Positions 26,281-36,377 of a stretch of DNA of 64,000 nucleotides are shown one piece after another (the stretch's first letter is position 1; every line of letters begins with the position of its first letter). The stretch covers positions 186,001 through 250,000 of the forward strand of contig NZ_MTSB01000007.1 of assembly GCF_002093745.1 (NCBI RefSeq). Reading direction: 5' to 3'. A program made the position numbers and the translations under genes. The notes under the pieces were generated by a model. The model did no database searches. It saw only the letters and a program-made list of their open reading frames with translations, and was not told the origin of the DNA. The DNA is from Pseudomonas graminis (lineage in GTDB: Bacteria; Pseudomonadota; Gammaproteobacteria; Pseudomonadales; Pseudomonadaceae).

Positions 26281-27720
26281 TCATAGTCCAGCTTGAGCGT
26301 TGTTTTTCGCATCGCTCGGGAACACGTTGCGTTTGCATACTTTGGCTTCGACTTTCTGTGGTGCTGCGCCTGCTTCCGGTCCCTGGATTTCCAGTGCCAG
26401 CAGCTGCTGGTCTGCCCAGTCCTCGTCTTCGCGTAGTTCGAAGGCAAAGCGTCCATCTGTGTCAGACGTTTCCGGTTTCTCGATCTTCAGGTCCTCGTGG
26501 CGACCGTTCATGTACCAGAGTCTGGCCTGAAGGGTTTTCACCGAGGTGTCATCGAAACGTATATCGATCTGGTTGCTGCCGTTACGGATGTTCTTGATGC
26601 CGTTCTTGCCGTTGACCAGAACTTCATTGGTGCCCGGCTTCAGGGTGGTGCTGGCGCTCATCACCGCAGGTTTGCCTTCGCAACCGTTGTCCAGCAGGGA
26701 CATCATCTGGCGGTAGATGGTTTCCTGGTCCAGGCGATACAGCGGCGAGAATTCCCAGATGAGGATCTTCGGTGGACGCTTCTGGAAGTCTTCGCTGCCC
26801 AGGTACTGCAGCATCGAACCTTCCAGACCACCACCGGGGAAGGCCACGTTCAGCACATCGGCGCTGAGGTCTTCTTGCAGGAAGCCGCCGAAGTTGTAGT
26901 TCTTGCCACTGTGGCTGGTACCGACCAGGGTGATTTCCGGGTTGCCGGAATCGCCGAACAGGTCGCCGTCGCCGGCTTCACCTTTAGGCTCGGTGCTGAA
27001 CTGGTCCATGTACTGCACGGCGTAGCTGGTGCCACACAGCTGGCCAGCCATGTTGTGCAGCGTACCGTTCTTGCCCATGCGTCCGGAGATGTGGCTTTCG
27101 AATTCACGCTTTGGAATGCTGGAATACGCCGGGATTTTCTTGACCGTCTCGGCCACGATTTTCGCGGTGCGTTGAGCGCCATACGGCGTCCAGTGCTGGT
27201 CACCGCGGAAATAGAAATCGTGTGCCTGCTGTTCGTTGGTCAGCGGCGCCAGGTCCGGAACCCAATAGCCCATCTTGCTGAAACGACCGAGCATGGCCTG
27301 ATAGTTTTTCAGTGCCTTGTCGTAATCGAATTTGTCGCGATCAGCCGGGAACAATTTGTTGCGATCCACCAGACCGCGGGTCGGCTGATAGACCACGACC
27401 AGCTCGACGCCTTTGCTCTTGAACGCATCGTGCAGTTCTTTCATGCGGCGGTAGCCGGCAGGTGTTGTGTCGAACTCGGTACGCAGGTCTTCCTGAGTAC
27501 GGAACAGCCAGTCGCCCTGAGCCTGAATCAGCGTGGTGAAGTTCTGCTGATAGCGCGTGGTGTAGTTTTTCGCGTCGTGCGCGGCCGGGCACAGGCTGCA
27601 GCAAGGCTCGGCCTTGAACACCGGCGCTTGCGAGTCGTCCGCGCGAGCAACACCGGCGGCGGCCATCAGCGCGGCGGTGAGGCTGGACAGGCTCAACAGC
27701 TTGATCAGATGTGCGTGCAT
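26281..27720 (-). CDS. algX: Alginate biosynthesis protein AlgX
   Basis: This 479-residue periplasmic protein is the terminal alginate acetyltransferase. After a signal peptide (AALMAAAGVARADD) comes an SGNH-like domain with FRGDQHWTPYG (Asp-x-His, about residues 172-182) and TSHSGKNYNF (catalytic Ser, about 268), then a C-terminal carbohydrate-binding module. I chose the ATG at 27720 (MHAHLIKLL) because AGGAAGGG lies 7-8 bases upstream; the earlier ATG at 27738 would place this site inside the gene. The algG stop lies between these two candidates. Confidence 0.96.
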   Translation of the reverse strand: MHAHLIKLLSLSSLTAALMAAAGVARADDSQAPVFKAEPCCSLCPAAHDAKNYTTRYQQNFTTLIQAQGDWLFRTQEDLRTEFDTTPAGYRRMKELHDAFKSKGVELVVVYQPTRGLVDRNKLFPADRDKFDYDKALKNYQAMLGRFSKMGYWVPDLAPLTNEQQAHDFYFRGDQHWTPYGAQRTAKIVAETVKKIPAYSSIPKREFESHISGRMGKNGTLHNMAGQLCGTSYAVQYMDQFSTEPKGEAGDGDLFGDSGNPEITLVGTSHSGKNYNFGGFLQEDLSADVLNVAFPGGGLEGSMLQYLGSEDFQKRPPKILIWEFSPLYRLDQETIYRQMMSLLDNGCEGKPAVMSASTTLKPGTNEVLVNGKNGIKNIRNGSNQIDIRFDDTSVKTLQARLWYMNGRHEDLKIEKPETSDTDGRFAFELREDEDWADQQLLALEIQGPEAGAAPQKVEAKVCKRNVFPSDAKNNAQAGL

Positions 27721-27734
27721 AACAATACCCTTCC

Positions 27735-29345
27735 TCATTCCCGCAGCTCGGTCTGGCTTTCGACGGGGTCGATCAATACGGCTTTTTTCTGGCGTACCAA
27801 CAGGTCGAGGATTTCGTCCTGGCGATCACCGAGGACGCCGTTGAGGCTGATACCGACTTCTTTGGTCGGCATCAGCATCGAGACGCGATACAGCTCGACG
27901 CTGAGCGGCGAGTCGATGGACAGCGGGCCAGAGCCGTTACCGGCCAGTTCGCCGCCGACCATGATCAGCGAAACCTGAGCGTCGAACGGGTCGAGCTCGA
28001 TGTCGCGGTCGGTGTCGCTCAAGTCCTTGATGTGGCCGTAAACGCCCATCAGTCCGTTGGCGGTGGCCACGTTTTCATACAGTTTGATATTCACGCTGTT
28101 ACGCACGCGGATACCGTGGCGGCGGTTGGCAATGACGCGATTGCCCCACAGCAGGTTGTTACCGCTTTCGTACAGGGTGATGCCGTCGGTATGGTTCTGA
28201 TAGATCTCGTTGTACGCGACGATGTTGCCGACGCTGTTACGGTCAAGCACCACGCCGGACAGCTTGTTGTTGTGGCTCTTGTTGCGGAAGATGAAGCTGT
28301 TGTCCACTTCCCGGGAAATAATGATCCCGTGCTTCTTCTTGGTCCCGTAAACGTCGTTCTCGGCGATGATCAGACCGTGTGAACGGTCGTGCGGGTCAAT
28401 GCCGTAAACGATGTTGTCGCGATAGGTATTGCCCTTGACCACGAAATCGCGGGTTTCATAGCAGTAGAAGCCGTACCACATGTCCGAGAACTCGGAATCG
28501 ATGATCCAGCCGGTCGGTTCGGGACGCTTGAGCACTTTCGCGGTGTTAGGCGTGTACTGGGAAATACTGATCCCGTACGACTTGCTCTGGTCGTAGCCCA
28601 TGCTTGCCATTTTGGTGTTGGCGATCCAGGTTTCCGAGCCGCCCCAGGTCAGCAGGAACGGGCGAAATTCATCAGGCTTGCGATAGGTCGCCAGGCTGTT
28701 GCGGGTTTCGCTCCAGGCGTTCACCTGAGTGTGGGTGATCAGCATCTTGCCTTCGCTGACGATGAACGAGCCTTTCTCCTGAGAAAGGCGCAATTCCTTG
28801 GTCTTGCTGTCGATCTCGAAGATCCCGGTCTCTTTGACCAGAATCGGCAGGCGCGCCACGTAGACACCCGGCGACACTTCGTTCAGGTACTGTTTCGGGA
28901 CCTTTTTGGCCAGGTCCTGCAGGTTCACGTAGCCGTCGGAGATCATGATGGCTTCCGGGATACCCTTTTGCCGGGCAACCCATTCAGCCATCTTGTTGTC
29001 ACCGCCGATGAATTCCTTCAGGCCGGTTTCTTCCATCATCCGCGAGACCGTGATCTTGCCCGGTTTGTTGCGCACGATCTTCTTCAGCGCCGCGTCTGCG
29101 GTGTAGCCGCTGAGGTCCGGGAGCACCGGCTTGGCCATTTCCAGCGGCTCGGTCGGCGGGCTGGTGATGGTGTAGGTCTTGGCCTGTTGCAATTCCTTGA
29201 CCAAGTTTTTCGAGGACTCGGGTACGACAGGCGCATTGGCCAGCGCAACGCTGCTGGCCATCAGCAGGGCGCTGGTCAGCACTGCACTTTCGAGCAGGGC
29301 ATGTGACCAGTTGCGACTGCGCCCGTTGCTAGCTTGACTGTTCAT
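27735..29345 (-). CDS. algG: Mannuronan C-5-epimerase AlgG
   Basis: This 536-residue periplasmic enzyme converts D-mannuronate to L-guluronate in the polymer. It has a signal peptide (LLMASSVALANAP) and a right-handed parallel beta-helix with CASH/PbH1 repeats. The catalytic motif DPHDRSHG is intact at about residue 316. Start choice: the ATG at 29345 (MNSQASNGR) follows an AGGAG site; an in-frame ATG at 29372 overlaps the algE stop but lacks that spacing. The protein also guards the nascent chain as part of the periplasmic scaffold. Confidence 0.96.
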   Translation of the reverse strand: MNSQASNGRSRNWSHALLESAVLTSALLMASSVALANAPVVPESSKNLVKELQQAKTYTITSPPTEPLEMAKPVLPDLSGYTADAALKKIVRNKPGKITVSRMMEETGLKEFIGGDNKMAEWVARQKGIPEAIMISDGYVNLQDLAKKVPKQYLNEVSPGVYVARLPILVKETGIFEIDSKTKELRLSQEKGSFIVSEGKMLITHTQVNAWSETRNSLATYRKPDEFRPFLLTWGGSETWIANTKMASMGYDQSKSYGISISQYTPNTAKVLKRPEPTGWIIDSEFSDMWYGFYCYETRDFVVKGNTYRDNIVYGIDPHDRSHGLIIAENDVYGTKKKHGIIISREVDNSFIFRNKSHNNKLSGVVLDRNSVGNIVAYNEIYQNHTDGITLYESGNNLLWGNRVIANRRHGIRVRNSVNIKLYENVATANGLMGVYGHIKDLSDTDRDIELDPFDAQVSLIMVGGELAGNGSGPLSIDSPLSVELYRVSMLMPTKEVGISLNGVLGDRQDEILDLLVRQKKAVLIDPVESQTELRE

Positions 29346-29371
29346 CTCTCGCACTCCTATGACGGTTCGCA

Positions 29372-30853
29372 TCAGAAGCGCCAGATGACGTCGACAACAG
29401 CGCGGTGCATGTAGCTGTCCACGTTGCTCTGATACGCGTCGCCGGGCTTGAAGACACCTGCGCGCAAGCGCACCAGTGCCGAAGGTTCATCGAACGACTG
29501 GCTGAGCGAGGCAGGCAGCAGGCCTTGCTTGAAGTACTTGGTCACGACCAGGTCCATTTCCTGACCCAGGTCCTTGCTTCCGTCTTCCAGCGGCAGTGAG
29601 CTGAACGTACCGTTGTTGTTTTCGTTGACCGCGTTGATGCCCGAGCCGCCGATACCGGTGTTGCCGTCCACACGACGGAACTTGTGGTAGATCAGCGACG
29701 CGTCGTATTCCTCGTTCATCTGCCATGAGGCGAACAGCGAGCCGGTTTCCACGTTGGCCATTTCGCCCTGGAAGGCTTCACCGAAGCGATGGATACGCGA
29801 GCGGGTGCCGGTCCAGTTGGAACGGTTACTTTCCAGACCGTTTTGCACGTAGTCCTTGCTGGCGCGCGAGTAGGCCGCGCCCACTTGCCATTGCGGGTCA
29901 AGACGCAGGCGCAGGCCCAGGTCGGTGGCCCAGCCATTCATGTCACGGCTGTTCTTTTCACCGGCGATGAACTGGTCGTTGCCTGGCGAGGTGACGCCGA
30001 TTTCGTCGCGCGTTCCGTCCAGCCAGGTCAGGCTGCCCCAGTAGTTGAGCTGATTGGCGTTGCTGCGATAGTTGTACGCATCGCTGTCGGCCTGCAGGCC
30101 CACCCAGGTCAGGTCGCCATTGGACGTCTTGTCCAGGTCATCAAGCACCTGGCCCTGCGACTTGAGCTTGCCGTCGTCAGCACTGTGGTGAGCGCGGATA
30201 CCGGCCCAATGGCCAGGTGTCCACTGGTAGCTCACCGAACCGAACAGGTGCTTGCGGTCTTCGTCGTCAGGCGCCAGTTCGGTCAGGTCCGTGCGGTATT
30301 CGCTGAAACGCTGGGCAGCACCCAGTTCGGCGCGCAGCAGTGTGGTGTCGAACGACCAGTTGATCGCTTCGATGTTGGTGTCGTGCCATTGACCGTCGTC
30401 ATTGCGCAGGCGCTGACGACCGACTTTCAGGATCTCGCCGGGGTAGGGCGTGAAACCGCTGTAGCCGATCCAGAATTCACGCAATGCCGCGTAGGTTTTC
30501 TTGGTCTCGCGCTCGCTGGCCGTGCCACGCGAGGTCTGGGTGCCGCTGCCGTCGCTGTTGCTCTGCTCCAGCGGGTCGGTCTGGATGATGTCGGTGGCGG
30601 TGACCACCTGGCCCATGGCGTAACCACTCCAGTCGCCACGCTCGCCGTACACCCAAGGGCGCAAGTCCAGGCCCACGCCGTTGACGTCGCCGCCTGAACG
30701 GGTGCCCAGATCGCGGTCATCCTCGGTCTGCGCCGTGGCCTTGATCTCGATGCCGAAATTCTGTTGCTCGGTCAGCGCTGCCAGCGTCGGGCAGGCCCAC
30801 AACAGGGTGAAGCCAAGGCCCATGCCGGCGGCCATCAGGGGATTCAACTTCAT
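29372..30853 (-). CDS. algE: Alginate outer-membrane porin AlgE
   Basis: This 493-residue outer-membrane beta barrel exports alginate. The signal peptide runs to [10 protein letters not shown]. The mature part alternates aromatic strands typical of the 18-strand barrel ([37 protein letters not shown]), ending in Phe as required for barrel assembly. GAGGAAG precedes the ATG, and the start overlaps the algK stop by four bases, which couples the two genes; AlgK is the barrel's partner lipoprotein. Confidence 0.96.
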   Translation of the reverse strand: MKLNPLMAAGMGLGFTLLWACPTLAALTEQQNFGIEIKATAQTEDDRDLGTRSGGDVNGVGLDLRPWVYGERGDWSGYAMGQVVTATDIIQTDPLEQSNSDGSGTQTSRGTASERETKKTYAALREFWIGYSGFTPYPGEILKVGRQRLRNDDGQWHDTNIEAINWSFDTTLLRAELGAAQRFSEYRTDLTELAPDDEDRKHLFGSVSYQWTPGHWAGIRAHHSADDGKLKSQGQVLDDLDKTSNGDLTWVGLQADSDAYNYRSNANQLNYWGSLTWLDGTRDEIGVTSPGNDQFIAGEKNSRDMNGWATDLGLRLRLDPQWQVGAAYSRASKDYVQNGLESNRSNWTGTRSRIHRFGEAFQGEMANVETGSLFASWQMNEEYDASLIYHKFRRVDGNTGIGGSGINAVNENNNGTFSSLPLEDGSKDLGQEMDLVVTKYFKQGLLPASLSQSFDEPSALVRLRAGVFKPGDAYQSNVDSYMHRAVVDVIWRF

Positions 30854-32262
30854 AATGCTTCCTCACCGTCTTTTTCTTCTTGCAGGGCTTGTGTGGCCAT
30901 CGCGTTCTGAGTGGCGGTAGCGCCCCGGACTTTTTGCTCGCGTGCCAACAGGTCTTTGGCGGTGGCGAGCTTTTCAGGCGGCAGTTGTGTGTTGAGGGCC
31001 TCGGCCAGCTCGGTGGCTTGCGGGGTCTGGCTGGTCAGCGCCAGTTGGGCAAATACCCAGGCGTTGACCGGATCCGGCATCGTGCCTTTGCCTTGGGAGA
31101 ACAGTTGCGCGAGGGCGAAGTCGGCGCTGTTCTGGCCACCACGGGCGGCTGTCAGCAATTCGTCCACGGCTTTCTGTGAGTAGACCTGACCCAGGTAACC
31201 GCGACGGTAGATCTGGCCCAGGTAGTAATGGGCGGAGATTTCCGTTGCAGTGGCTTTCTTGAGGTGTTCCTCGGCCTTGGCTGCATCCGGCGTCACCCAT
31301 TTGCCTTCGTAATAAAGGCGGCCCAACAGCAGCTCGGCGCGTGGCTGATCAGCCGCACGCCCGTTGTTCAGGTATTCCATCATCTTGTCGACGTCGCCCA
31401 GTTCGGGGAAGTCGTACAGCAGTTTGGCCAGTGTGACCCAGGAAATCGGGTAACCCGGCGCGATGCCTTCCAGCAGTTGTTGAGCGGTTTTTTCATCCGG
31501 CGTACCGATGGTGGAATCACCCAGTACACGCGCGACGCTGTCCACTCGCTGGGCGCTGACGCGACCGGCGGCGTGTTCGCTCTTGAGTTTTTCGATCAGT
31601 GCTGCCTGTTGCTCGGCCTGGCCGCGGGTCTGATAGACCGTGGCCAGTTCGACGTAGCAGATGTCAGTGGCCGACAGGGCCTGTTTGCAGATGCTCTCGA
31701 CTTCGTCGAGGTGCTGAGCGTAGGTGCCTTGAGTGCGATACAGCAGCACCTGCGCCAGACCGGCTTCCGGATAACCGGCTGAACGCCATTCGCTGATCTT
31801 CTGTTGCGCGTTCACTTCAGGAAACGTGTGCGGGTATTGCAGGTACAGCATGGCCAGCGGTATCAGCGTGCCCGATTCGCCGTTGGCGAAGGCTTTTTTC
31901 AGCAGCGCTTCGGCTTCACGGTGTTCGGCTTCTGTGGCGTCGGGCTTGGCAGCCAGTAGACGACCCAGGCGCGATTGCGCCCGGGGAGAGGTCTGTGCAG
32001 CGGCACGGTAGGTGGCCTCGGCCTGCTTGAGCAGTGCCGGGTCGCGTGTGCTCACCTGAATGTCGGCCAGGCCGACCTGTGCATCGCTGTAGCCCAGGTC
32101 CGCCAGCTGCCGATAGTTCTGCTCCGCCAATGCAGTGTCGCCGTTTTTCAAGGCTTCATTGGCAAGGCGTTGATCAGGCAGGCCGGCACAGCCGCTGAGG
32201 CCGAGCGCGACGGCGAGGCTCAATAGCGTGGGGGTCGACAGGCGTCGTAGTGGGCTGTTCAT
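30850..32262 (-). CDS. algK: Alginate export lipoprotein AlgK
   Basis: This 470-residue outer-membrane lipoprotein carries Sel1/TPR-like helical repeats. The signal peptide ends in a lipobox LSGC (Cys at about residue 25). Repeats include [42 protein letters not shown] and [25 protein letters not shown]. It assists AlgE assembly and scaffolds the periplasmic complex. It starts 2 bp after the alg44 stop. The C-terminal tail is Ala/Gln/Glu-rich. Confidence 0.95.
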   Translation of the reverse strand: MNSPLRRLSTPTLLSLAVALGLSGCAGLPDQRLANEALKNGDTALAEQNYRQLADLGYSDAQVGLADIQVSTRDPALLKQAEATYRAAAQTSPRAQSRLGRLLAAKPDATEAEHREAEALLKKAFANGESGTLIPLAMLYLQYPHTFPEVNAQQKISEWRSAGYPEAGLAQVLLYRTQGTYAQHLDEVESICKQALSATDICYVELATVYQTRGQAEQQAALIEKLKSEHAAGRVSAQRVDSVARVLGDSTIGTPDEKTAQQLLEGIAPGYPISWVTLAKLLYDFPELGDVDKMMEYLNNGRAADQPRAELLLGRLYYEGKWVTPDAAKAEEHLKKATATEISAHYYLGQIYRRGYLGQVYSQKAVDELLTAARGGQNSADFALAQLFSQGKGTMPDPVNAWVFAQLALTSQTPQATELAEALNTQLPPEKLATAKDLLAREQKVRGATATQNAMATQALQEEKDGEEAL

Positions 32263-32264
32263 GA

Positions 32265-33437
32265 TTACAGGCCCGCAGCCATTGCTTTGTCGAGCAGCCA
32301 GTTCACGGAAGGACCGCGATCGCTGACCACTTCAACAGGACGGCCGGCCAGCGAGCTGCTCAGGGTTTCGTCAGGCTGGATCTGCACACGGATGTCAGTG
32401 GACAGGTCGGCATCGCTCAGGTTGGTGCTGCTGATGATCTTGCCGGTACGAAGCTTGTCTTCGCCTGCGATCTGGAAGCTGACACGGGTGCCTGGCTTGA
32501 CGTCGTTGAACTGGCGGTAGGTGAAGCGTGCTTCAACGGTGGCCGGCGCGTTGCGCGGTACCAGCTGGAAGATCACTTGACCCTTGGACGCGAATTGACC
32601 GTCGGCAACCAGCTGACGACCGACAACGCAGTCACATGGGCTGGTGAGGGTGCCGCTCATTTGCTTGCCGTACAGCTCTTCGATCTTGGCCGGCTGCAGG
32701 TCTTCACCGGTCAGGCTGCCCTTGAGCATTTCCAGCATGCTGGTGTTGAAGGTTGCCAACGGTGCGCCTTTGGTGGCTTCGCCGTTCGGGCCGACCAGGC
32801 TCTGCACGGTGCCTTCGCGTGGCATGGTCACATCCATGCTCGGAATCGACACCAGACCGGCCGAAGCGTGGCTGACGAAATACAGACCGTAGACAGTCTT
32901 GAAGATGAAACCGAACGCAGCCAGGCCGACAATGAACACGCCGAGGCTGAAGGTCACAGCGCGCAGACGACCCATTGTCGACATGCCGCCGTCCTTGCCC
33001 TTGACCTTGCGTGCCTTGGTGAAGTTGTCACGTTGCAGCGTCGCAAGCACTTCGCCCAGGGTGACGACTTCGCCCGACAGGTGCGAGGTGATCAAGTGGC
33101 GCAGGGTGGCAATGTCCTGAGGCTCCAGATTCTGGAACTGGCAACCGATGCGGTTGCTGGCATTGTCGATGGAGCGCACTTGCAGATCGACGTCCATGGC
33201 CAGGCCAAGGTTGTCGATGATGAACTGCAGGCGTCCTTTTACAATTTGCCCTTCGGTGAATTTCTGCCCTGCCGGAGCAACGAAGCTCAGACCACCGGCC
33301 GACAGGTCTTCAATACGCACCAGCGGCGCGTTGGGCTGATCATTCAGCAGGCGCAGCTTGGCAGGAATCTTGATCCGGGCGTGTTGGCGCTGGGCTTCGG
33401 ATTCATGTACGACGTTCGCATTCACGGCTGTATTCAT
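32265..33437 (-). CDS. alg44: Alginate polymerisation protein Alg44 (PilZ, c-di-GMP receptor)
   Basis: This 390-residue inner-membrane co-polymerase has an N-terminal cytoplasmic PilZ domain at about 15-120, with c-di-GMP-binding arginine in QHARIKIPA and the D-x-S-x-x-G motif in IEDLSAGGLSF. One membrane helix follows (FSLGVFIVGLAAFGFIFKTVY, about 160-180), then a periplasmic HlyD-like hairpin domain (LTSPCDCVVGRQLVADGQF). It binds c-di-GMP and activates Alg8. AGGA precedes the ATG. It lies 41 bp after alg8. Confidence 0.96.
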   Translation of the reverse strand: MNTAVNANVVHESEAQRQHARIKIPAKLRLLNDQPNAPLVRIEDLSAGGLSFVAPAGQKFTEGQIVKGRLQFIIDNLGLAMDVDLQVRSIDNASNRIGCQFQNLEPQDIATLRHLITSHLSGEVVTLGEVLATLQRDNFTKARKVKGKDGGMSTMGRLRAVTFSLGVFIVGLAAFGFIFKTVYGLYFVSHASAGLVSIPSMDVTMPREGTVQSLVGPNGEATKGAPLATFNTSMLEMLKGSLTGEDLQPAKIEELYGKQMSGTLTSPCDCVVGRQLVADGQFASKGQVIFQLVPRNAPATVEARFTYRQFNDVKPGTRVSFQIAGEDKLRTGKIISSTNLSDADLSTDIRVQIQPDETLSSSLAGRPVEVVSDRGPSVNWLLDKAMAAGL

Positions 33438-33477
33438 GGCTATTTTTCCTACTTAAGCAATTAATCCGTTGGTCCGG

Positions 33478-34959
33478 TCAAACCATCGTCAACAGCACGG
33501 CGACGAAGATGGTGCCAGCCGAGAAAGTCATGGTTCGGGACGACCACGTGTTGAACCAGCCCTGAAAGCTGGCCATGTCGCGGCTGAGTTTTGTGTCCTG
33601 GCGCGTCCAGGACTGGCGGTCCAGGCGGAAGAAGACGTAAATCTTCATCAGGGCGCCGACGATCTGGTTGTAATAAAGAATCATCGGGTAGGCAGGCCCG
33701 ATCCTGTGCCCCGAGAGGGACAGCAGCAGGGTCAGGATCAGACGGGTCATGCCGATCCAGAGCAGGTACATCAGCAAGAACGCGCCGCCATACTTGAAGC
33801 TGGCGATGAGGGCGACGGTCAGGCCGAGAATGGAGGTCCACATCGACACACGCTGATCGAACAGCACGATGCTGGTGAAAATCCCCAGACGACGAACGCC
33901 CAGGCCCAGTGCGCGCGAGTTCTGACGCAGGTTGTTGCCGTACCAGCGATACATCAGCTTGCGGCTGGCTTTCAGGAAGCTCTTCTCGGGCGGATGCTCG
34001 ACGGTGTTGATCGCCGCATCCGGCACGTAGAACGTGTCGTAGCCCAGACGCATCAGGCTGAACCAGCTGGACTTGTCGTCACCGGTCAGAAACCTGAACG
34101 TGCCCAGACGCCAGTGGTTGAGCGAATCGCTTTCAACGTCTGCGATGAACTCGGGGTCGGTGACCACAGTGGCGCGGAACACCGACATGCGACCGGTCAT
34201 GGTCAACACGCGCTTGGACAACGCCATCGAGCACATGTTGATGTGACGCTGAGCGAATCGCAGTTTGTGCCATTCGCTCATGATGTAGCCGCCGCGCACT
34301 TCGCAGAACTCGTTGGTGGTCAGGCCGCCAACGTTGTCGAACAGCTGGAACCAGGGCACGGTCTTGGCGACCACGCCTTCGTTGAGCACGGTGTCACCGT
34401 CAATCACGGCAACCACGGCGCGGCTGTCGGGCAGGTGACGTGAAATGGCGCGGAAGCCATACGCCAGGCCATCGCGCTTGCCGGTGCCCGGAATCCGCAC
34501 GAAGTCCAGCTTGACGCGTTCAGGCGGATTGAACTTCGCCCACATGCTCTTGACCAGCAGCTCATCGGACATTTCCACCAGCGAGCAGACGATGGTAGTC
34601 GGCAGGCCGCAGTCGATGGCTTCGCGGATAACCGAGTTGTACACCTGAGCGGTGGTCAGTGCATCGATACGAAAGCTGGTGACCATCAGGAAGACATGGG
34701 ATGGGTCTGCAGCGCTGCCCAGCTTGCGAACCTTGCGGCGCAAGTGCGGGTAAACGATGTACAGGAAAATCATCCCGCGCACGAAGTGCGTGATCCCCAT
34801 CGAGTAACGCCAGATGCCGACGGCGCCAATCAGGAAGATAAAGTTCTTCGACTGTGAGTCGAAGATACTGGTGGGCAATGCGGTTGCAATGCCCATTAAT
34901 AAACTCAGATAGAACAGCCAACCGGCGGCCTGTAACAGGCCGTGCTTGAGCCTCTGCAT
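33478..34959 (-). CDS. alg8: Alginate polymerase glycosyltransferase Alg8
   Basis: This 493-residue inner-membrane GT2 polymerises mannuronate from GDP-mannuronate. N-terminal helices ([27 protein letters not shown]) precede a cytoplasmic GT domain with [12 protein letters not shown] (DxD, about 188-192) and TGDDKSSW (about 295). Several C-terminal membrane helices follow ([23 protein letters not shown]). The ATG at 34959 ([14 protein letters not shown]) matches the usual family start; the frame extends 11 residues further. A structured 100-bp spacer separates it from algD. Confidence 0.96.
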   Translation of the reverse strand: MQRLKHGLLQAAGWLFYLSLLMGIATALPTSIFDSQSKNFIFLIGAVGIWRYSMGITHFVRGMIFLYIVYPHLRRKVRKLGSAADPSHVFLMVTSFRIDALTTAQVYNSVIREAIDCGLPTTIVCSLVEMSDELLVKSMWAKFNPPERVKLDFVRIPGTGKRDGLAYGFRAISRHLPDSRAVVAVIDGDTVLNEGVVAKTVPWFQLFDNVGGLTTNEFCEVRGGYIMSEWHKLRFAQRHINMCSMALSKRVLTMTGRMSVFRATVVTDPEFIADVESDSLNHWRLGTFRFLTGDDKSSWFSLMRLGYDTFYVPDAAINTVEHPPEKSFLKASRKLMYRWYGNNLRQNSRALGLGVRRLGIFTSIVLFDQRVSMWTSILGLTVALIASFKYGGAFLLMYLLWIGMTRLILTLLLSLSGHRIGPAYPMILYYNQIVGALMKIYVFFRLDRQSWTRQDTKLSRDMASFQGWFNTWSSRTMTFSAGTIFVAVLLTMV

Positions 34960-34981
34960 AATCTGTATCCCTAAGTCAGTT

Positions 34982-35053
34982 GCAAGCCTCAAGCCCCAGG
35001 CTGCAAGCAGTTGGCTTGAGCTTGTGGCCTGGAGCTTGGCGCTTGTGGCTTGC
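34982..35053. repeat. Intercistronic hairpin of AAGC/GCTT repeats between algD and alg8
   Basis: The left arm GCAAGCCTCAAGCCCCAGGC (34982-35001) pairs with GCCTGGAGCTT (35027-35037) and GGCTTGC (35047-35053), giving an extended imperfect stem built of repeated AAGC/GCTT units. It fills most of the 101-bp algD-alg8 spacer. There is no T-run after it on the minus strand, so it is more likely an RNA-stabilising or attenuating structure than a full terminator. Confidence 0.7.
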
Positions 35054-35060
35054 GGCTGAT

Positions 35061-36377
35061 TTACCAGCAGATACCTTCGGCACGACCGTCTTCGGTGGTG
35101 GCATTGGACATGAAGCCCACCAGGTCGATCACGCGCTTGCCTTCAGGGGTCTTGTTGGCGAGGGCGCGGAAACGCTCGTCGCGGTTGCCCAGGATGATCA
35201 CGTCAGAGTCATTGATGACTTGGTCGAAGTCCGAATTCAGCAGCGACGATACGTGCGGAATCTTGGATTCGATGTAGTCCTTGTTGGCACCGTGAACGCG
35301 TGCATATTCAACGTTGCTGTCGAAGATGCTCAGGTCAAAGCCCTTGCCGATCAGCATTTCGGCCAGCTCTACCAGCGGGCTTTCGCGCAGGTCGTCAGTA
35401 CCGGCCTTGAAGCTCAGGCCCAGCAGGGCAACCTTGCGGCTGTCGTGGCTGGCAACCATGTCGAATGCGTTCTGCACTTGCGACGTGTTGCTGCGCATCA
35501 GCGAGTTGAGCAGAGGGGCTTCAACGTCCAGCGCACCGGCACGGTAGGTCAGGGCGCGAACGTCTTTCGGCAGGCAGGAACCGCCGAATGCGAAACCTGG
35601 GCGCATGTAGTACTGGGACAGGTTCAGTGCCTTGTCCTGGCAAACCACGTCCATCACTTCACGGCCATCGACGCCGACTGCTTTGGCGATGTTGCCGATT
35701 TCGTTGGCGAAGGTCACTTTGGTGGCGTGCCACACGTTGCAGGTGTACTTGATCATTTCGGCAACGGCGATGTCCTTGCGGATGATCGGTGCGTCAAGCT
35801 CTTCGTACAGCGATTGCAGAACGTCGCCAGACGCTTTGTCGAATTCGCCGATGACGGTCATCGGTGGCAGGTCGTAGTCCTTGATCGCGGTGCTTTCACG
35901 TAGGAACTCAGGGTTTACGGCAACGCCGAAGTCAACACCGGCTTTCTTGCCGGAGCAGTCTTCCAGGATCGGGATAACGACATTGGCCACCGTGCCCGGC
36001 AGAACGGTACTGCGAACAACGATGGTGTGGCGGGTGGTTTTGTCGCGCAGAACATAACCGATTTCGCGGCAAACGGATTCAATGTAATCCAGTTCCAGGT
36101 CGCCGTTTTTCTTGCTGGGCGTACCGACACAGATCATCGACAGGTCCGTGGCGCGAATGGCTTCTGCGAAGTCGGTAGTGCCGCGCAGTTTGCCGGTGGC
36201 GAGGCCTTTTTGCAGCAGTTCTTCCAGACCCGGTTCAACAATAGGCGACTTGCCGTTATTGATCAGATCGATCTTGGTACTGGAAATATCCACGCCCACT
36301 ACGTCGTGGCCACGTGCAGACAGGCAACCGGCACAAACGGCACCGACATAACCCAAACCAAATATGCTGATACGCAT
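35061..36377 (-). CDS. algD: GDP-mannose 6-dehydrogenase AlgD
   Basis: This 438-residue enzyme oxidises GDP-mannose to GDP-mannuronate, the committed step of alginate synthesis. The N-terminal NAD-binding motif is [15 protein letters not shown] (residues 4-18). Catalytic Cys is in [15 protein letters not shown] (about 262-276). A C-terminal UDP-sugar-dehydrogenase-type binding domain follows. It is the first gene of the operon, so its promoter drives all twelve genes. GAGGAGAAT precedes the ATG. A long non-coding leader lies upstream. Confidence 0.98.
   Translation of the reverse strand: MRISIFGLGYVGAVCAGCLSARGHDVVGVDISSTKIDLINNGKSPIVEPGLEELLQKGLATGKLRGTTDFAEAIRATDLSMICVGTPSKKNGDLELDYIESVCREIGYVLRDKTTRHTIVVRSTVLPGTVANVVIPILEDCSGKKAGVDFGVAVNPEFLRESTAIKDYDLPPMTVIGEFDKASGDVLQSLYEELDAPIIRKDIAVAEMIKYTCNVWHATKVTFANEIGNIAKAVGVDGREVMDVVCQDKALNLSQYYMRPGFAFGGSCLPKDVRALTYRAGALDVEAPLLNSLMRSNTSQVQNAFDMVASHDSRKVALLGLSFKAGTDDLRESPLVELAEMLIGKGFDLSIFDSNVEYARVHGANKDYIESKIPHVSSLLNSDFDQVINDSDVIILGNRDERFRALANKTPEGKRVIDLVGFMSNATTEDGRAEGICW

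Noticed and set aside
26497..27978. A 493-residue plus-strand frame opposite algX
   Set aside because: It is antisense to algX and extends into algG; it is a composition shadow.
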